Part shown: positions 60,377 through 64,000 of the stretch, one piece after another
Layout: each line of letters starts with the position of its first letter
Position numbering within the stretch: the first letter of the stretch is position 1
NCBI GenBank assembly: GCA_964615095.1
Contig: CAZTPX010000013.1
Coordinates: forward strand, 44,498 to 108,497
Source of the DNA: JANXQG01 sp964615095
GTDB lineage: Bacteria > Planctomycetota > Planctomycetia > Pirellulales > Thermoguttaceae
Length of the DNA stretch: 64,000 nt
Direction: 5' to 3'
Translations under genes and position numbers: made by a program
Notes under the pieces: generated by a model
Seen by the model: the letters and a program-made list of their open reading frames with translations, nothing else
What the model was told of the DNA's origin: nothing
Database searches by the model: none

Positions 60377-63300
60377 ATGGAACCACAGCCCCCCAAGGAA
60401 TCGGCTTTCGTCCCGTTGTCGCAGGTCAAGCGGACCGATCAGGTTTGCGACCAGTTCGAGGCCGCTTGGAAGGCCGGGCCGCGCCCGAGGTTCGACGATT
60501 TCCTGGCCGACGTTCCGCCTGCCCAGTGGTCTGACCTGCTCCGCGAATTGCTGATCCTCGATCTCGATTATCGCCGCCAACTTGGGGAAAGCCCGACGCT
60601 GGAAGAGTACCGGGCAGCCTATCCGGCACTAGAACTCGACCGGTTCGCTAGTTTGTTTGTAGAGGCATCTCAGCCGGCATCATCGAGACTCACCGAAGAG
60701 ACGCTCCAGTACACCCCGCGCGAAACACAGACGCCCGACGGTCAACTTCCTCGCATCCACTACCTGGGCGACTATGAATTGCTAGCCGAAATCGCCCACG
60801 GCGGCATGGGCGTGGTCTACAAGGCCCGCCAGCTTTCGCTCAATCGCCTGGTTGCGGTAAAGATGGTCCTCGCCGGACAACTGGCCACGAAAGCTGACCA
60901 CGATCGCTTCCATGCCGAGGCCCAAGCAGCCGCCCTGCTCGACCATCCCAACATCGTGCCGGTTTTCGAGGTCGGCGATTACGAAGGACAACACTACTTC
61001 TCGATGGGCTACGTTGATGGTCAAAGCCTGACCGCCCGCCTGGCCGAAGGGCCATTGCCGCCGAAGGAAGCAGTGGAACTGGTAGCCACCGTAGCCGAGG
61101 CCGTGGAATATGCCCATCGACTAGGTGTCATCCACCGCGATATCAAACCCTCTAACATCCTTATCGATAGCAGCGGCCGCCCGCGAGTGACCGATTTTGG
61201 TCTGGCCAAGCGGATCGACAGCGGCAGCGACTTGACGGCCACAGGGCAGATCTTGGGCACGCCCAGCTACATGCCGCCCGAGCAGGCGGCCGGACAGGTC
61301 AAAGCCGTAGGCCCAGCGGCCGACGTTTATGCCCTGGGCGCGACGCTCTACGCGGCGCTCACGGGCCGGCCACCGTTTCAATCAGCTACACCGCTGGAAA
61401 CGCTGAAGCAAGTGATCGAGCGCGAGCCGGTGCCCTTGCGGCAGCTCAACGCGGCCGTGCCGCGCGATCTGGAAACGATCGTGCTGAAGTGCCTGGAAAA
61501 ATCGGTCCCGCGGCGGTATGCGACCGCCCTGGCATTAGCCGAGGACCTGCGTCGTTACCTCGAAGGCCGGCCGATCGTCGCCCGTCCTGTAGGGCGATGG
61601 GAACGTGCCTGGCGCTGGTGCAGGCGGCAACCGGTAGTGGCGGGGCTGTCGACGGCGGCCGCGCTGCTGGCCGTGCTGGTCGCCGTGGCCAGCACGGTTG
61701 GCTACGTGAGCACTGGGGCCTTGCACCAGGTCTTGGACAAACAGAGGGCAGACATGTTGGCCGAGGTCGATGATTTGCGGACTGCGGAAATCTCTCGGGT
61801 GCCCGACTTGATCGAGGGCCTGAGGCCCGTCCGCGCGGAGATCGAACCACAACTACGGCAGTTGCTGCAGCAACCGGACTTGGCCGAGAAGGAACGGTTG
61901 CGGCTGAGCCTCGCTTTGGTTGCCAACGACGCAGGGCAGGTGGGCTACCTGTCCGATAGGCTGCTCACCGCCGAGCCTGCGGAGTTGCTCGTGATCCGTA
62001 CGGCCCTGCTGCCGCACCGCGACGAGTTGGCGGCGCGAATGTGGTTGACCGCCGCGGATCCGGCGGCGGCCAAGGACCGCCGCTTCCGCGCCCTCTGCGC
62101 CCTGGCGGCCTTCGACCCGGCGTCTCCGCGCTGGAAGAATGCCGGCAAGCCAGCAGCCGAGGCCCTGCTGGCCGAAAAAACGCTGCTCGCCCTCACCTGG
62201 GCGGAAGCCTTGCGGCCAGTCCGGCTGTCGCTCCTCCCGGGGCTTCAGGCGGTCTTCGGTGGCCGCGAGTACGACGATTCGGAACGTATGTTGGCGACCG
62301 GAATTCTGGTCGACTACGCCGCCGACCAACCCCGAGTGCTGGCCGATCTGCTCATGGACGCCGACGAGAAGCAGTTCGCCGTCATCTTTCCGAAACTCAA
62401 GACGCGTGGTGAGCAAGGCATGCTGGTCCTGACCGGTGAGATTGACCGAACGCTGCCGCTCGATTCGACGGACGACACCAAGGAGAAGCTGGCGAGGCGG
62501 AAGGTGAATGCGGGGGTGGCACTCTTGAGGATGGACCAGCCGACGAAGGTCTGGCTGCTCTTGAAGCACAGTTCCGATCCGCGGGTGCGGAGCTATCTGA
62601 TTCATGGCCTGGGCCCGCTGGGAGCCGATGCCAAGACCATCGTCAAGCGCCTAGACGAGGAGCCGGACGCGACCATACGCCGCGCGCTGCTGCTGAGCTT
62701 AGGCGAGTTCGGCGAGAAGGCGTTTTCGCTCCAAGACCGACAGGGGTTGCGGTCGAAGTTGCAGGATATCTATCGCTCGGAGACCGATCCGGGGCTTCAT
62801 GCGGCAGCGGAATGGCTGTTGCGGATTTGGAAGCACGATGCGTGGCTGAAAGAGGTGAACGAGGAGTGGGCGAAGGACAAGCAGCAACGAGAAAAGCGAC
62901 TGAGCGACATCAAGCAGACGTTGGCGAAGGCGAAAGAAAAGACTCCGACCCAGTGGTACGTAAACGGACAGGGTCAGACGATGGTGGTGATTCCCGGCCC
63001 AGTGGAGTTTGCGATGGGGTCGCCTCCGACGGAGGTTGGCAGGGCAGAAATCGAGCTTCAGCACAAAATGCGAATTGGTCGGACGTTTGCCATCGACGCC
63101 AAGCCGGTGACTATGGAACAGTACCAACAATACGACAAGGGCTTCGCACCCGCTGAAAAAAAGTTCACCCGCACGGCGGAATTGCCGGCGATGGGAATCA
63201 ACTGGTACATGGCGGCGGCCTATTGCAACTGGTTGAGCAAGCAAGAGGGCATCGGCAAAGATCAGTGGTGTTACGAGACAGGCGCCACGGCACCGGTGAC

Positions 63301-63754
63301 GAAGCTGAGGAAGAACTATTTAAGTCTGACGGGTTATCGCCTCCCCACGGAAGCAGAAATGGAGTATGCGACCCGTGTGGGAGCCTCGACGAGTCGCTTC
63401 TTCGGGGCGACGGACGAGTTGCTCCCACAGTACGCCTGGTATCAGAAAAACGCACAGAATCAGACGTGGCCGGTAGGGAGTCTGAAGCCGAATGACTTGG
63501 GCTTATTCGACGTGCAAGGCAATGTATTTACCTGGTGTCAGGAAAGCGCGAAGAATTGTCAGATCACAAAAGGCGAGGTAGCAGTCGAGGATGTTGAAGA
63601 CGGCTTAGTGATCGAGGGCCTAAAGGACCGTATGCTACGTGGCGGTTGGTTCTACGCTGACGCCTCCAACGTGCGTTCGGCTTGCCGTAATAGCGACAGG
63701 CCTTCGGATCGTAACCTCAGTGTCGGGTTCCGCGTGGCGAGGACTTGCCGCTAA
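60377..63754 (+). CDS. Serine/threonine kinase with C-terminal formylglycine-generating-enzyme-like domain
   Basis: 1,125 residues. The kinase domain (about 133-400) is intact: AHGGMGVVYKA P-loop, K162, HRDIKPSN (H253-D255 catalytic) and TDFGLAKR. A membrane helix (VVAGLSTAAALLAVLVAVAST, near 440) leads to a helical region and a sulfatase-modifying-factor-like domain (about 870-1124), with NWYMAAAYCNWLSKQEG, GYRLPTEAEMEYATR and QGNVFTWCQE. It ends LRGGWFYADASNVRSACRNS...GFRVART, the region that varies in diversity-generating-retroelement targets. The kinase probably signals on binding a ligand by the outer domain. Planctomycetes carry many such kinases. Confidence 0.9.
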   Translation: MEPQPPKESAFVPLSQVKRTDQVCDQFEAAWKAGPRPRFDDFLADVPPAQWSDLLRELLILDLDYRRQLGESPTLEEYRAAYPALELDRFASLFVEASQPASSRLTEETLQYTPRETQTPDGQLPRIHYLGDYELLAEIAHGGMGVVYKARQLSLNRLVAVKMVLAGQLATKADHDRFHAEAQAAALLDHPNIVPVFEVGDYEGQHYFSMGYVDGQSLTARLAEGPLPPKEAVELVATVAEAVEYAHRLGVIHRDIKPSNILIDSSGRPRVTDFGLAKRIDSGSDLTATGQILGTPSYMPPEQAAGQVKAVGPAADVYALGATLYAALTGRPPFQSATPLETLKQVIEREPVPLRQLNAAVPRDLETIVLKCLEKSVPRRYATALALAEDLRRYLEGRPIVARPVGRWERAWRWCRRQPVVAGLSTAAALLAVLVAVASTVGYVSTGALHQVLDKQRADMLAEVDDLRTAEISRVPDLIEGLRPVRAEIEPQLRQLLQQPDLAEKERLRLSLALVANDAGQVGYLSDRLLTAEPAELLVIRTALLPHRDELAARMWLTAADPAAAKDRRFRALCALAAFDPASPRWKNAGKPAAEALLAEKTLLALTWAEALRPVRLSLLPGLQAVFGGREYDDSERMLATGILVDYAADQPRVLADLLMDADEKQFAVIFPKLKTRGEQGMLVLTGEIDRTLPLDSTDDTKEKLARRKVNAGVALLRMDQPTKVWLLLKHSSDPRVRSYLIHGLGPLGADAKTIVKRLDEEPDATIRRALLLSLGEFGEKAFSLQDRQGLRSKLQDIYRSETDPGLHAAAEWLLRIWKHDAWLKEVNEEWAKDKQQREKRLSDIKQTLAKAKEKTPTQWYVNGQGQTMVVIPGPVEFAMGSPPTEVGRAEIELQHKMRIGRTFAIDAKPVTMEQYQQYDKGFAPAEKKFTRTAELPAMGINWYMAAAYCNWLSKQEGIGKDQWCYETGATAPVTKLRKNYLSLTGYRLPTEAEMEYATRVGASTSRFFGATDELLPQYAWYQKNAQNQTWPVGSLKPNDLGLFDVQGNVFTWCQESAKNCQITKGEVAVEDVEDGLVIEGLKDRMLRGGWFYADASNVRSACRNSDRPSDRNLSVGFRVARTCR

Positions 63755-63805
63755 TTGCATACGGCCGTACGCAGGAAGTCTGGACGACTGGATACTAGCC
63801 AGTTC

Positions 63806-63828
63806 GGCGGCGACGCCCTGTCGTCGCC
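63806..63828. repeat. GC-rich hairpin downstream of the kinase gene
   Basis: GGCGGCGAC / GTCGTCGCC stem of 9 bp (including one G-T pair) with a 5-nt loop GCCCT, 52 nt past the stop codon. No T run follows, so it is not a classical terminator. Confidence 0.6.
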
Positions 63829-63859
63829 ACAACTCAGGTAGTTCCCGAACCGGCTTTCC

Positions 63860-64000
63860 TTACGCTTTTGGGCTCGACAGTGCTCGGCAACCCACCCATT
63901 TCTCGGAGTAAAGGCCGACCGCCTTGCCCGCGGCGGTCACCCCCTCGAATGGCACTAGCTTAAGCTCCGGGCGATCCGTTTCGCCTTTGGCGGGGGGTGA
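63860..64000 (-). CDS. Possible 3' end of a minus-strand gene, cut by window edge
   Basis: A 47-codon frame without stop from the window edge to TAA at 63860-63862, reading LKLVPFEGVTAAGKAVGLY followed by SEKWVGCRALSSPKA. No family is recognised. It would be convergent with the kinase gene. The short length makes this uncertain. Confidence 0.35.
   Translation of the reverse strand, partial: SPPAKGETDRPELKLVPFEGVTAAGKAVGLYSEKWVGCRALSSPKA

Noticed and set aside
63755..64000. Reverse transcriptase or template repeat of a diversity-generating retroelement
   Set aside because: None is visible in the 245 bases left after the kinase gene; the idea rests only on the variable-region-like tail.
1..64000. 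CRISPR array or rRNA operon
   Set aside because: No regularly spaced direct repeats and no rRNA-like stretches were seen.

Overview
The window looks like planctomycete chromosome, most likely Pirellulales-like. The grounds are the gene families (a serine/threonine kinase fused to a sulfatase-modifying-factor-like domain, a BBP7-type outer-membrane barrel, DUF11 and NHL/autotransporter-repeat surface proteins, helicase-associated-domain repeats, several glycoside hydrolases, the MoxR/DUF58/transglutaminase operon), the high GC and the many short dispersed palindromes. No rRNA, CRISPR array or replication origin was seen; there is one tRNA.

Layout. 1-1966: 3'-truncated NHL-repeat surface protein (-). 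1967-2925: non-coding, with a REP-like hairpin. 2926-4359: DUF4956 membrane protein and an alkyladenine DNA glycosylase, separated by a terminator and by a decayed scrap of the next gene. 4395-11100: carbohydrate block with a giant GH2-like protein, a transposase scrap, a GH172/DUF2961 enzyme and a broken gene behind it. 11173-13014: Rpn-type nuclease, 2TM protein and a short PIN-like ORF. 13329-18600: zinc-finger DksA/TraR protein, a three-gene unit (small unknown protein, PII-like DUF190, MG-domain membrane protein) and a membrane protein with three STN-like repeats. 18745-25158: ChrA, an OmpR/histidine-kinase pair interrupted by a hairpin element, and a PadR-controlled operon of two flavodoxin-fold oxidoreductases with a strong promoter/operator. 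25521-32564: CBM9-like protein, GH39-like glycosidase, outer-membrane barrel, PmtA-like methyltransferase, CsrA, and a FemAB/BioF2-like acyltransferase.

32778-38388: tight operon MoxR, DUF58, transglutaminase, YchF-like GTPase. 38539-44834: terpenoid-cyclase-fold protein, BBP7 barrel, a PHP-glycosyltransferase fusion and a Sel1 protein. 44839-46904: betaine-lipid genes btaA-btaB. 47293-54209: an amidohydrolase with an in-frame palindromic insertion, a NatA/NatB-type ABC exporter whose permease carries a CPBP protease domain, purB and a DinB protein. 54501-59042: zinc-ribbon membrane protein, DUF11 protein, helicase-associated-repeat protein. 59362-59878: tRNA-Arg(TCT) with the tail of a tyrosine integrase running into it. 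60377-63754: the kinase/FGE-domain protein, whose C-terminus resembles a diversity-generating-retroelement variable region.

Two themes stand out. First, gene fossils: scraps of a GH2 protein, an oxidoreductase, a REP-type transposase, a GH-associated protein and an integrase lie in intergenic DNA. Second, several families of short palindromic or MITE-like repeats occur both between and inside genes. Protein functions are family-level assignments by eye from the sequence; no database search was run.
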